This document shows, piece after piece, positions 5,653-13,166 of a DNA stretch of 15,717 nt. The DNA is taken from NCBI GenBank assembly GCA_002729295.1, contig PBTU01000013.1, positions 2,836 to 18,552 on the forward strand, given 5' to 3'. The stretch's first letter is position 1. Each line of letters opens with the position of its first letter. The translations under genes were made by a program, and so were the position numbers. The notes below the pieces were generated by a model. It ran no database searches. It saw only the letters and a program-made list of their open reading frames with translations, and was not told where the DNA came from. Source of the stretch: Verrucomicrobiales bacterium. GTDB taxonomy: Bacteria; Verrucomicrobiota; Verrucomicrobiia; Verrucomicrobiales; Akkermansiaceae.

Positions 5653-7635
5653 GTGATTACGCTCGGTGGAGGTGCTTCGTTTGAAGAGGAGATGCGGGCG
5701 GTGTTTTCCAGCTCGGGTTTGCTGTCGAAGTCGCCTGATTTTGAGTTTCGCGCCGAGCAGCAGGAGATGGCTGGGGAGGTCGCGATGGCGCTTGAACAAG
5801 AGCGGTCGTTGGTAGTGGAGGCGGGCACTGGTGTGGGGAAGTCATTGGCCTATTTGATTCCGGCGGTTGAGTTCGCGATTAGGGAGGGGCGGAAGGCGGT
5901 CATCTCGACGCACACCATCAATTTACAGGAGCAATTGATGGGGAAAGATTTGCCGATTGTGAGGCAATTATTGGCGAGTGAATTTGACGCGGCCTTGTTG
6001 AAGGGGCGACAGAATTACGTGTGTCCGCTGCGTTTGCGTCGTGCGATGGATCAGGTGGGTGATCTCTTCACCACAAGTGAGCGGGAGGAGCTCATGGAAA
6101 TCTGGAAGTGGGCGGAAGCGACGCGTGATGGAACGCGCAGTGATTTGGATTTCGAGCCGGCGCCTAAAGTGTGGTTACAGGTGTGCAGTGAGTCTCATAT
6201 CTGCACCCAGCGAACCTGCGGGCCGCGTGGGAATTGTTTTTATCAGGAGGCAAAAAAGCGCGCGATGAAGGCCACGGTCTTGGTGGTGAATCACAATTTG
6301 TTTTTCTCGCTGCTGAATCCTGAGGAGGAGTTATTGGAGGGGGAGAAAGGTTTTTTAGTGCCCAATGATTTCGTGATTTTTGACGAAGCTCATACGCTCG
6401 AATCAGTGGCGGCGAAGGCGTTGGGATTGCGGGTGAGTCAGGCCGGTTTACGTTTTGATCTGCAGCGCTTGTATCACCCGAAAACCGGCAAGGGATTGTT
6501 GAAGTCGGCGCGTGCGAGTGAGGCGATGGAATGCGCCCGCAAGGTTATCGAGGAAGCCGATGTGTTTTTCGATGAGGTGGGTGAAGCGGTGACTTTTAAT
6601 GATTGGGGCAGAGAGGTTCGCGTCAGGAATCCGGAGTTGGTTGAGAATACCCTCGCGGCCCCGCTTCGTGAGTGTTGGAGCGCGATTGAGTTGGTCGCAG
6701 AAGATACTGAGGATGAGACGAAGCGGAATGAATTGATGGACGGAGCCCGGCGATTGCGGGAGATGCATGGCGGGCTGAAAATGTTTCTCGATCAGGAAGA
6801 TGGCGGGAGTGTTTACTGGGTGGAAAAATCGGGTTCTGAAGGGACCTCACTGAGTTTGAATGCCGCGCCGATTAATGTTGCGGAGCGTTTGCGGACTTTG
6901 TTGTTCGGGCCGGATAAATCCTGCATCGCGACGAGCGCAACTTTGGGGACCGGTGATGCGGAGTTGAGTTATTTTCGGGAAAGAGTGGGGGCGCAACATG
7001 TGCCGGCCATCAAGATTGGAAGTCCTTTCGATTACGAAAAACAAATGGCGATCTACGTCATTAAGTCGATGCCTGATCCGCGCGATGATGATTACGAAAA
7101 AATGCTCGCTCACTGGATCGAACGGGGCTTGATCAAGACGGAAGGAAAGGCTTTTGTGCTCTTCACGAGTCATCGGCTTTTGCGTTCGGTGGCTGAAGCG
7201 ATGGAGGACTTCTTTGACGAACGGGGATGGAGGCTTTTGGCGCAGGGGATGGGAATGCAGCGCCAGAAAATGGTGGAGGCATTTCGCGAGGACGTGAACA
7301 GCGTTCTTTTCGGAACGGAAAGTTTTTGGGCCGGGGTTGATGTGCCGGGAGAGGCGCTGAGCAATGTCATCATCACGCGCCTTCCTTTTGCCGTGCCGGA
7401 CCATCCCTTAACAGCAGCGCGGCTGGAGGAAGTCGAAGCCGAAGGAGGCAATCCTTTCATGAGCTATTCGGTGCCGGAAGCGATTCTCAAATTGCGACAG
7501 GGAGTGGGACGATTAATCCGTTCCAAGAGGGACGAAGGTATGGTGGTTATTCTTGATAATCGGGTCGTCACGAAGCGCTACGGGAAGACTTTTCTGGCGG
7601 CTTTGCCTCCGGCACCGGTGAAGATTGTATCCTAG
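5653..7635 (+). CDS. DinG/XPD-type iron-sulfur DNA helicase
   Basis: The 660-residue protein is a superfamily 2 helicase of the DinG/YoaA/XPD type, unwinding DNA 5' to 3' with ATP in repair or conflict resolution. Walker A is GTGVGKS (58-64), with a Q-motif-like FRAEQQEMA before it and STHTINLQEQL behind. Four cysteines for a 4Fe-4S cluster are Cys124, Cys184, Cys189 and Cys195; the 5 and 6 residue spacing of the last three matches E. coli DinG. The DEAH box is at 244-247. The second helicase domain holds FVLFTSHRLL, FGTESFWAGVDVPGEAL, IITRLPFAVPDHP and the motif VI segment KLRQGVGRLIRS. The start is a GTG; a GGAAGAGG lies about 13 bases upstream. An in-frame ATG 13 codons later is an alternative. 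It diverges from the BlaI-type gene and its last bases overlap the tail of aroD. The E. coli name is not certain, so no symbol is given. Confidence 0.9.
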   Translation: MITLGGGASFEEEMRAVFSSSGLLSKSPDFEFRAEQQEMAGEVAMALEQERSLVVEAGTGVGKSLAYLIPAVEFAIREGRKAVISTHTINLQEQLMGKDLPIVRQLLASEFDAALLKGRQNYVCPLRLRRAMDQVGDLFTTSEREELMEIWKWAEATRDGTRSDLDFEPAPKVWLQVCSESHICTQRTCGPRGNCFYQEAKKRAMKATVLVVNHNLFFSLLNPEEELLEGEKGFLVPNDFVIFDEAHTLESVAAKALGLRVSQAGLRFDLQRLYHPKTGKGLLKSARASEAMECARKVIEEADVFFDEVGEAVTFNDWGREVRVRNPELVENTLAAPLRECWSAIELVAEDTEDETKRNELMDGARRLREMHGGLKMFLDQEDGGSVYWVEKSGSEGTSLSLNAAPINVAERLRTLLFGPDKSCIATSATLGTGDAELSYFRERVGAQHVPAIKIGSPFDYEKQMAIYVIKSMPDPRDDDYEKMLAHWIERGLIKTEGKAFVLFTSHRLLRSVAEAMEDFFDERGWRLLAQGMGMQRQKMVEAFREDVNSVLFGTESFWAGVDVPGEALSNVIITRLPFAVPDHPLTAARLEEVEAEGGNPFMSYSVPEAILKLRQGVGRLIRSKRDEGMVVILDNRVVTKRYGKTFLAALPPAPVKIVS

Positions 7636-8297
7636 AGCGAGAGTGTTTGCTTTAATAGCCCGGCGGGCCACTGGTCCGGTGCAGTGGGAGTGGTTCCGAG
7701 GTAGCCGTAGTTCAGAAGTGATCCGGATTTGGCCATGAGAGGACGCGCGGCTGCTCCCAGTGGGCCCATTCCCATTACGGAAAGGGGCGTTTTTTCGTTG
7801 AGCAAATCCAGATGAGTTTGAAGGTCCGCTTTATCTTGAATTCGGGTGGCGAATTTGTGAATATCGGCGGTTGGACCGATCTTTGACTTCAGAGTGTCGA
7901 GCGAGGGGGTTTTCTCAAAATCGTGGCATGAACCCAGAACGAGGACGTTTCCGGCCTTGGCACTTTCGATAATCCCCGAAAAATGGTCGAAATCGCGCAG
8001 CTCGATGTCGATGGCCGAGGCGTATGGGAGAAATTGCTCGTATGCAGCGAGGCGATCTCCCACCGACCAGTCAGAAGTTCCCCCCTCAGTGGCTCCACGG
8101 GCCGTGATAAGGAGGGGCAAGGAGGTATTCTTAGCAAAGTCGAGGACTTTCGCGCCAGGGCCCAAGGAGTCGAGTCTTAGCTCGATTAGATCGCATTCAA
8201 AATTATGTAATTCGAGGGCTGAGATGTCGGCAATCGCCCCAACTACCATGGCTTGAGAGGGAAGTGGAAGCTTGTCCGAGGGCGCTGGCGAGGTCAT
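7632..8297 (-). CDS. aroD: Type I 3-dehydroquinate dehydratase
   Basis: This protein (221 residues from the ATG at 8297) is a class I dehydroquinate dehydratase, third step of the shikimate pathway, converting 3-dehydroquinate to 3-dehydroshikimate through a Schiff-base lysine. Seen are the strand DLIELRLDSL with Glu39 and Arg41, ITARGATEGG, the catalytic His125 in GSCHDFEKTP, the Schiff-base Lys148 in DIHKFAT, and the C-terminal MGMGPLGAAARPLMAKSGS plus YGYLGTTPTAPDQWP. Length is normal. Starts are uncertain: the core begins at MVVGAIAD (ATG at 8249), and an upstream TTG at 8333 would add 12 residues rich in Thr and Lys. None has a Shine-Dalgarno. The gene converges with the helicase, sharing a CTAG at the tails. 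The EboD-type gene 5.5 kb away belongs to a different branch of dehydroquinate synthases and probably does not serve this pathway. Confidence 0.9.
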   Translation of the reverse strand: MTSPAPSDKLPLPSQAMVVGAIADISALELHNFECDLIELRLDSLGPGAKVLDFAKNTSLPLLITARGATEGGTSDWSVGDRLAAYEQFLPYASAIDIELRDFDHFSGIIESAKAGNVLVLGSCHDFEKTPSLDTLKSKIGPTADIHKFATRIQDKADLQTHLDLLNEKTPLSVMGMGPLGAAARPLMAKSGSLLNYGYLGTTPTAPDQWPAGLLKQTLSL

Positions 8298-8454
8298 GGC
8301 GGAAGCTTGTGTTGAAGTCTTTGTCTTTGTCAAAAGGCTTCGTCAGAATTTCAGGTGGGTGTCAATCGATAAAAAATTACGCCAATCGCCCTCTTTTTGC
8401 TAGCCGTGCCCCGCCTGCTTTTCCTACTTTGTCCAAAGTTTCGACACGGACACT

Positions 8455-9081
8455 ATGATCACACTTCGTTCTTTCAAATTTTTTCTGTCCCTTGCCTGCT
8501 TTGCGGGCTTGATGGGATGCGCATTGGCTCAAAAAGTCGAAGATTTTTCGAGCTCGTTGAATTTTGATGATCTGCAATCCCCGCAGGTCAACATTGCCAA
8601 GGGGAAGGGATTCAAGCCCAAAGATTGGCTGGAAATTGAATTTTCAGCAAAACTGGACAATGTAGAGTCTGCAAACAAGAACGAGCCCTTTCACGATAGT
8701 GTCACCGTTTCCTGGAACATTATTCTCAAGGGGCAGGATCGAAAGACCTATTGGGTCAAAAAGACGGTTGAGCATGTCAATGTTCCTGCGGACGAAGAGA
8801 TCTTCTTCTCGGTCTATTTGTCACCCAATACCATCAAGCGCATCACCGGGAAAGATAGGGGCGGAAAGAATGACCTCGAGGCTGTCGGTGGCGACATCAG
8901 CATCAACGGAGCCCGTGCAGGATTCTTCAAAGCTGGTAAGTTTAAGGCCGGTTGGTGGACTGCAGATGCCCCCGAAACAGTCACTGTGACCCAGAAGTTT
9001 CCTCTTCTGAGCAAGGACCAAACTCCCTTCAAACTTTTCTGGTATGACCGCTATGCGGAGATTAGGCAAAAAGACCAGTAA
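8455..9081 (+). CDS. Exported Amuc_1102-like pilus-associated protein
   Basis: The 208-residue protein begins with a signal peptide (RSFKFFLSLACFAGLMGCALA, given here as the extent of residues 5-25 in part: FFLSLACFAGLMG). Cleavage by signal peptidase I after ALA is likely. LMGC also resembles a lipobox, although Met two before the Cys is unusual, so a lipoprotein is possible. The mature part looks beta-rich: WLEIEFSAKL, VTVSWNIILKG, YWVKKTVEHVNVP, FFSVYLSPNTIKRITGKDRG, GWWTADAPETVTVTQKFPLL. These segments, together with the position just before the PilM-like gene, correspond to Amuc_1102 of the Akkermansia pilus-like cluster; function is unknown. It is separated from the next gene by 118 bases with two inverted repeats, so it may be transcribed separately. 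No Shine-Dalgarno precedes the ATG. Family assignment comes from recalled features plus context. Confidence 0.72.
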   Translation: MITLRSFKFFLSLACFAGLMGCALAQKVEDFSSSLNFDDLQSPQVNIAKGKGFKPKDWLEIEFSAKLDNVESANKNEPFHDSVTVSWNIILKGQDRKTYWVKKTVEHVNVPADEEIFFSVYLSPNTIKRITGKDRGGKNDLEAVGGDISINGARAGFFKAGKFKAGWWTADAPETVTVTQKFPLLSKDQTPFKLFWYDRYAEIRQKDQ

Positions 9082-9112
9082 TGGCCTAAGAGGCGCTTGA
9101 TTACTATCAGCA

Positions 9113-9127
9113 CAGCCCGGGAGGCTG
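9113..9127. repeat. Short inverted repeat behind the Amuc_1102-like gene
   Basis: CAGCC (9113-9117) and GGCTG (9123-9127) can form a five-pair stem with a five-base loop, about 30 bases after the stop codon. No T run follows, so it is not a clear intrinsic terminator. It may help stabilise the upstream message end. Confidence 0.25.
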
Positions 9128-9146
9128 ACTCAAATCCCACCAATCC

Positions 9147-9160
9147 CCCGGATATCCGGG
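9147..9160. promoter_or_regulatory. Perfect 14-base palindrome upstream of the PilM-like gene
   Basis: CCCGGATATCCGGG is an exact palindrome with no spacer, 39 bases before the ATG of the PilM-like gene and followed by the AT-rich TTAAATTAATTT. It could be a binding site for a dimeric regulator, or a short RNA stem with an ATAT loop. No adjacent regulator gene points to one. Confidence 0.3.
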
Positions 9161-9199
9161 ACCTTAAATTAATTTCCCACACACTGAAAAACTAATATT

Positions 9200-10972
9200 A
9201 TGGCTGACACACAGTCGATCATCGCACTGAACATTGGCTCGCAACGGATTTCCATGGGTGTTTTCACCACCGCCAAGAATAACTTGGTTCTGAAATCCTA
9301 CCGGGCAACTAGTATCCTCGCCGATCCGGCGACCGAGGCGGCTCGCATTCCGCAGGTCCAGTTGGCAATCAAAGAACTCGCAAAGAGCCTGAAGCTCGGC
9401 AGCCAGAAGGCGGCATACGCCCTTGCTGGTCAGTCGGTCTTTATTCGTTTCGTTAAGCTCCCGCCTCTCGAGGACGAAGGAATGGACGAGTTGGTGAAAT
9501 TCGAAGCCCAACAAAACGTTCCATTCCCCATCGATGAGGTGGTTTGGGACTGGGAAAAGCTGGAAACCGGCGGCATCGATACCGAAGTCATTCTGGTGGC
9601 CATTAAGTCCGAGTCGCTCAATGACTTGAACGCGGTGGTTTCCGAAACGGGTCTGGGAACGCGTCTGGTGGACTCTGCACCCACTACGCTCTACAATGCG
9701 CTGCGCTATAACTACCCTGATCTACAGGAAAGCACTTTACTGATCGATGTCGGAGCCAAGACCTCCAACCTGATTTACGCGGAAGGCTCCAAGTTCTTCA
9801 CCCGCAGCGTTGCGATTGGAGGAGCCGTTCTTACCTCTGCTATTGCCAAGGAATATAACGTGTCCTTTGCCGAAGCGGAAAATTCCAAGCTTACCAACGG
9901 ATTGGTCACCCTCGGGGGAGGGCATGCCGCACAGCTCGACGAGTCGACCGCCGCACTTGGAACGATTATTCGCAACAGCCTGACCCGCCTGACAGCGGAA
10001 ATTCAGCGCACTAACACCCTATTCCGCAGTCAGCATGGAGGATCGGCCCCGGCCCGCGTCATGCTTGCCGGCGGATCCGCAAATCTTCCGTATCTCAAAG
10101 AATTCCTTGAGGAAAAACTCAATCTCCCCGTGGAGTTCTTTAATCCCCTTCAGCGGATCTCCGCTGGCAAGGGGGTTGATGTTGATGCTCTCGCCTCGGA
10201 AGCCCACACCCTGGGTGAGTTGGTGGGACTGGGTGTTCGTGCCGCCGAGAAGGCAGCAGTCTCCATTGACCTCGTTCCCGATGCCGTTCAGGCCCAGCGG
10301 GATATTACTCGCCGGAAGCCCGCTTTGATTGCGGCTGCAGCTCTTTTCCTCGCTGGATTAGGAGCCTGGGCATTCTTCAAGCAGTCTTCCATTGCTGCTG
10401 CCAATAAGCACCTCAAGGAGCTTGAGTCGGAAGCGGTTGAGTTGCAAGCCCCGGCCGCCAAGATCAAGACAGTTCTGAGAAAGGAGCTTGAGAGCAAGCA
10501 GCTGATCGACTCCTACGCCGCCGCCGAAAATGGTCGCCTCAGTTTGGTCAAGTTGCTCAATGACATTTCCAGCCACTTTGCCAGTGATCAGGTATGGTTG
10601 ACTGAACTCGAACCGCGTTCGGGATACAATCCGACCGGAGACGAGCGAAGCAAAGGAATAATTGATGAGAGCTTCACTTCCCTCGTGAATGGCAAGTCGC
10701 CCATCAAAAAGGATGCTGCCGATGCCGACTGTGTCCTCATCAAGGGGCTCTATCGTAAAGATCAGCAGGACGTCTACGCGCTTCTGAAGAAGCTCCGCAA
10801 TTCGGAGCATCTCAAGTTCACTTGGACTGAAGGCGGGAGACGCCCAAAGGAAATTGACCTGACTGATGATCAGATCATGAAGATCGAAGCGGCGATCGAT
10901 GATGGTGAAGGGAAATATGCCGCACCATTCGAGATGTTGATCCCTCTCAAAACGCCAATTTCAGTCAAATAA
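9200..10972 (+). CDS. Amuc_1101-like PilM/PilN fusion, pilus inner-membrane platform
   Basis: The first 350 or so of 590 residues form a PilM-like actin/FtsA-type ATPase fold. Phosphate-1 is IALNIGSQRISMGVF (8-22), the middle contains FVKLPPL and FEAQQNVPFPIDEVVWDW, phosphate-2 is LLIDVGAKTSNLIY (180-193), and the adenosine motif is MLAGGSANLPYL (288-299). The rest is PilN-like: SIDLVPDAVQAQRD (355-368) recalls the INLLP motif with which PilN docks onto PilM, then a membrane helix at about 375-392, a coiled coil (KHLKELESEAVELQ) and a periplasmic alpha/beta domain. It would sit in the inner membrane and align the machine with the secretin. Size exceeds normal PilM (about 350), agreeing with a fusion. 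It precedes the Amuc_1100-like gene by 23 bases. There is no Shine-Dalgarno; CTAATATT stands before the ATG. Confidence 0.85.
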   Translation: MADTQSIIALNIGSQRISMGVFTTAKNNLVLKSYRATSILADPATEAARIPQVQLAIKELAKSLKLGSQKAAYALAGQSVFIRFVKLPPLEDEGMDELVKFEAQQNVPFPIDEVVWDWEKLETGGIDTEVILVAIKSESLNDLNAVVSETGLGTRLVDSAPTTLYNALRYNYPDLQESTLLIDVGAKTSNLIYAEGSKFFTRSVAIGGAVLTSAIAKEYNVSFAEAENSKLTNGLVTLGGGHAAQLDESTAALGTIIRNSLTRLTAEIQRTNTLFRSQHGGSAPARVMLAGGSANLPYLKEFLEEKLNLPVEFFNPLQRISAGKGVDVDALASEAHTLGELVGLGVRAAEKAAVSIDLVPDAVQAQRDITRRKPALIAAAALFLAGLGAWAFFKQSSIAAANKHLKELESEAVELQAPAAKIKTVLRKELESKQLIDSYAAAENGRLSLVKLLNDISSHFASDQVWLTELEPRSGYNPTGDERSKGIIDESFTSLVNGKSPIKKDAADADCVLIKGLYRKDQQDVYALLKKLRNSEHLKFTWTEGGRRPKEIDLTDDQIMKIEAAIDDGEGKYAAPFEMLIPLKTPISVK

Positions 10973-10995
10973 TTTTACTACAACGATTACCAATC

Positions 10996-11988
10996 ATGAC
11001 CTGGTTTAAAGAAAACAAATTCCTCGGCGGTTTGATCGTCATTACGGTGATTCTCGCAGGAGTCATCATCTCCTTGGGGATGAAACTTCAGGAGACTCTT
11101 GACGAGAAGATCTCCGAAGTGGAAACCGAGGAAAGCGCCCTCAAAGATATGAAGGGCCTCAATCCCTATCCGACTCCCGAGAGCGCCAAGGCGAAAACCG
11201 ACAGCCTGAAGGAGCTCATCGGCGATGCCAACAAGATGCAGGCCAAGTTTCTGACATTTAAGCCCGAGAGCACTGCGCCGATTCCGGTTAATGAATTCTC
11301 CGCTCTGCTGAAAGACACTGACGCGAGGGTTCGCGAGCTCTTCGAGGGGAAAATTACTCTCCCCGAGACCTTCTATCTTGGTTTCGAAGACTACAAGTCG
11401 GAGTTGCCGAGACCAGAGGCCACCGGAGAGCTGGCCTACGAACTCAAAGCCATCGAATGGCTGATGGGGCAGTTGGCAGCCGCCAATGCTACGGATGTGG
11501 GCGGTATTGTGCGTCACGAAATTCCTTCCGAAAAGGGAGAGTCTTGGGATGGTGCAGCTGCTCCTGCCCGTGGAAGGAAACCTTCCAGAGGTCGGAGTGC
11601 AGGCGTGAGACGTGGGCCGTCTCTCCCCAAGATCGCCAATCGCATGCCGCTTGAACTGCTCTTCAAGGGGCCGGAGTCCGCTTTGCGTGATGTTCTCACT
11701 GCGATGGCTGACTCGGATCAATACTTTTTCGATCTTCGGATCGCCCGAATCAAAAACGAATCTCCAATCCCAACTAGGCCAAGAGGCGCGGTTGCAGCCT
11801 CTGCCGACGCTCCAAAAAGCGACGAAGGATTTGGAAATCTGGATGGTGGGGGAGCTGAGGAGGAAGCCCCGGTTGCCGCTCGGACAAAAATTCTCGATCG
11901 TATTGCAGGCGGTGACGATATTACGGCCTATCTCCGCGCTGATTTACTCCTCTTCACGGATGTTCAGCAATTTCCAGTAACCAAATAA
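10996..11988 (+). CDS. Amuc_1100-like PilO-type pilus protein
   Basis: The 330-residue protein has a short cytoplasmic N-terminus, one membrane helix (10-28) and a coiled coil (about 30-52). Two periplasmic alpha/beta domains follow, joined by a linker. Segments shared with Akkermansia Amuc_1100 as I recall it are FYLGFEDY, ELAYELKAIEWLMGQLA (145-161), MPLELLFKG (217-225) followed by LRDVLTAMADSDQYFFDLR and RIKNE, and the last strand YLRADLLLFTD. In Akkermansia the homologue is a membrane-associated protein of a pilus-like cluster, known for reported effects on host signalling through TLR2. By order and topology it is the PilO counterpart. Odd features are a strongly basic linker (190-207, RGRKPSRGRSAGVRRG) and a Gly/Glu-rich loop (278-290). 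The gene lies 23 bases after the PilM-like and 15 before the next, so it is mid-operon. The leader lacks a Shine-Dalgarno. Confidence 0.85.
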   Translation: MTWFKENKFLGGLIVITVILAGVIISLGMKLQETLDEKISEVETEESALKDMKGLNPYPTPESAKAKTDSLKELIGDANKMQAKFLTFKPESTAPIPVNEFSALLKDTDARVRELFEGKITLPETFYLGFEDYKSELPRPEATGELAYELKAIEWLMGQLAAANATDVGGIVRHEIPSEKGESWDGAAAPARGRKPSRGRSAGVRRGPSLPKIANRMPLELLFKGPESALRDVLTAMADSDQYFFDLRIARIKNESPIPTRPRGAVAASADAPKSDEGFGNLDGGGAEEEAPVAARTKILDRIAGGDDITAYLRADLLLFTDVQQFPVTK

Positions 11989-12003
11989 ACACCTACTATT
12001 ATC

Positions 12004-13065
12004 ATGTCCTGGATGTCTCAAAATTATCATATCGCCTCACTCGCAGGTGGTGCCCTGGTCCTCGGTGGACTGGGTTACATGGCGCAAAGCAGCGCCAAAG
12101 AAGTTGAAGAGGGTTTTGCCAAAATTGGTGGCAAGAAACAAGAAACGACAACCGTGGTTGGAGTTGAGGAAGTCGCTGAGGTTACCAAGTCTCTTAGTGG
12201 CCCCAATCCTCTTACTCCAAAACTCACGGATAAAGAGCGCGAGGTGGATCTTTTCACGAGCGTCGATCTCTTTATTAAAGACGAAGATGTTTCCAAGGTG
12301 ATCGATCTTCTTCAGGAGCCCGATGTGCATCCCCCAATTCCCAACAAGTGGTGGGTAGCAAATCGCGTTGATCCCAGTTGGTCCGACGCTCCGATGGAGG
12401 ATAAGGATGGCGACGGCTTCTTCAATGGAGAGGAATATAAGGCGAAGACCGATCCTTCCGATTCCACCAGTCACGGGAATCTCATTGATAAACTTGAAGT
12501 TGTCTCAGTGAAATCGGACCTTTGGTTCCTCGATTTCAGCGGGGTGATCGGAACAGGGACTCAGTTTAAGTTTCAATTCAAGCCTGACGGAGGAGCGGTA
12601 TCAGAAAACAGAATCCCGGCTTCTAAGGAACTGAAAATTGGTGAATTCTTCTATTCGGAAGAGCCCGGAATGCGCCGTTTCAAGTTGGTCAAAGTAGAAA
12701 CCAAGGAAGTTCAGGGGAAATTCGGGCCGAAAAAGAGAGATTTTGCTCATGTCGAGGATCAGCGTCCTAACAAAACCGGGCGGGTTTACATTATTCCTTA
12801 CCGTATCCAGAAAGACGAAAAATTAGAAAACACTCGTTTCGACCACACCGTGTCCTTCCGGCTCAATGCCATCGGGAAAACGAGCGACACCTTCGACATT
12901 GAAGAGAATGGCACTTTTGAGATCCCCCAGGGGGATCAAAAGATTCAGTGCAAGCTCGTCGCGGTGGAAGTTGACAACGCCGCACTCAAGCAAGGGAAAG
13001 TCGTTGTTATCTCCGTGAAAGTCGATTACGGAGCAGCGAATCCCATCGAAATCACCGTCAACTAA
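12004..13065 (+). CDS. Amuc_1099-like pilus protein with EF-hand loop (PilP position)
   Basis: The 353-residue protein has one N-terminal membrane helix (about 8-26) and is otherwise periplasmic. After a charged linker comes VDLFTSVDLF (81-90), then DVHPPIPNKWWVANRVDPSW (107-126). It continues into a canonical EF-hand loop at 133-144, DKDGDGFFNGEE, with ligands Asp133, Asp135, Asp137, Asn141 and Glu144, followed by YKAKTDPSDS as in TSP3/dockerin-like repeats. Two beta-rich stretches close it. These features match the Amuc_1099 family in the Akkermansia cluster. The place between PilO-like and secretin genes suggests the PilP role, linking the inner-membrane platform to the secretin; that is inference, since no PilP sequence motif is seen. 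Calcium could control stability or assembly. The ATG follows CTACTATTATC, with no Shine-Dalgarno. The next gene is 101 bases away. Confidence 0.8.
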   Translation: MSWMSQNYHIASLAGGALVLGGLGYMAQSSAKEVEEGFAKIGGKKQETTTVVGVEEVAEVTKSLSGPNPLTPKLTDKEREVDLFTSVDLFIKDEDVSKVIDLLQEPDVHPPIPNKWWVANRVDPSWSDAPMEDKDGDGFFNGEEYKAKTDPSDSTSHGNLIDKLEVVSVKSDLWFLDFSGVIGTGTQFKFQFKPDGGAVSENRIPASKELKIGEFFYSEEPGMRRFKLVKVETKEVQGKFGPKKRDFAHVEDQRPNKTGRVYIIPYRIQKDEKLENTRFDHTVSFRLNAIGKTSDTFDIEENGTFEIPQGDQKIQCKLVAVEVDNAALKQGKVVVISVKVDYGAANPIEITVN

Positions 13066-13084
13066 GAAAAAAACCTAAGAACTG

Positions 13085-13131
13085 TGGGAATCTGATGAAA
13101 ATCTTACAGGTTTTCGAAAAAAAGCTTCCCA
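13085..13131 (+). promoter_or_regulatory. Nested stem-loop in the leader of the secretin gene
   Basis: The outer arms TGGGAA (13085-13090) and TTCCCA (13126-13131) enclose an inner stem, GAAAATC (13097-13103) with GGTTTTC (13109-13115), seven pairs with one G-U and a five-base loop TTACA. No T run follows, so termination is unlikely. The structure might set RNA processing or differential expression of the secretin within the operon. Confidence 0.35.
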
Positions 13132-13166
13132 GACCCCCCCTAAATTAACAAACATTCAAGCAGATC

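Noticed and set aside
6847..7404. 185-residue minus-strand frame inside the helicase gene
   Set aside because: It covers helicase motifs IV-VI on the other strand and has a low-complexity basic composition.
8320..8332. Tandem TTTGTC repeat before aroD
   Set aside because: Only two copies, explained as chance or as Thr-Lys codons of an optional upstream TTG start; no sign of a functional repeat.
8360..8365. TTGACA on the minus strand as -35 box of aroD
   Set aside because: At 16-18 bases downstream there is no acceptable -10 hexamer, so a promoter call is not supported.
10987..11721. 244-residue minus-strand frame opposite the Amuc_1100-like gene
   Set aside because: No family features; the plus strand is explained by a conserved pilus protein.
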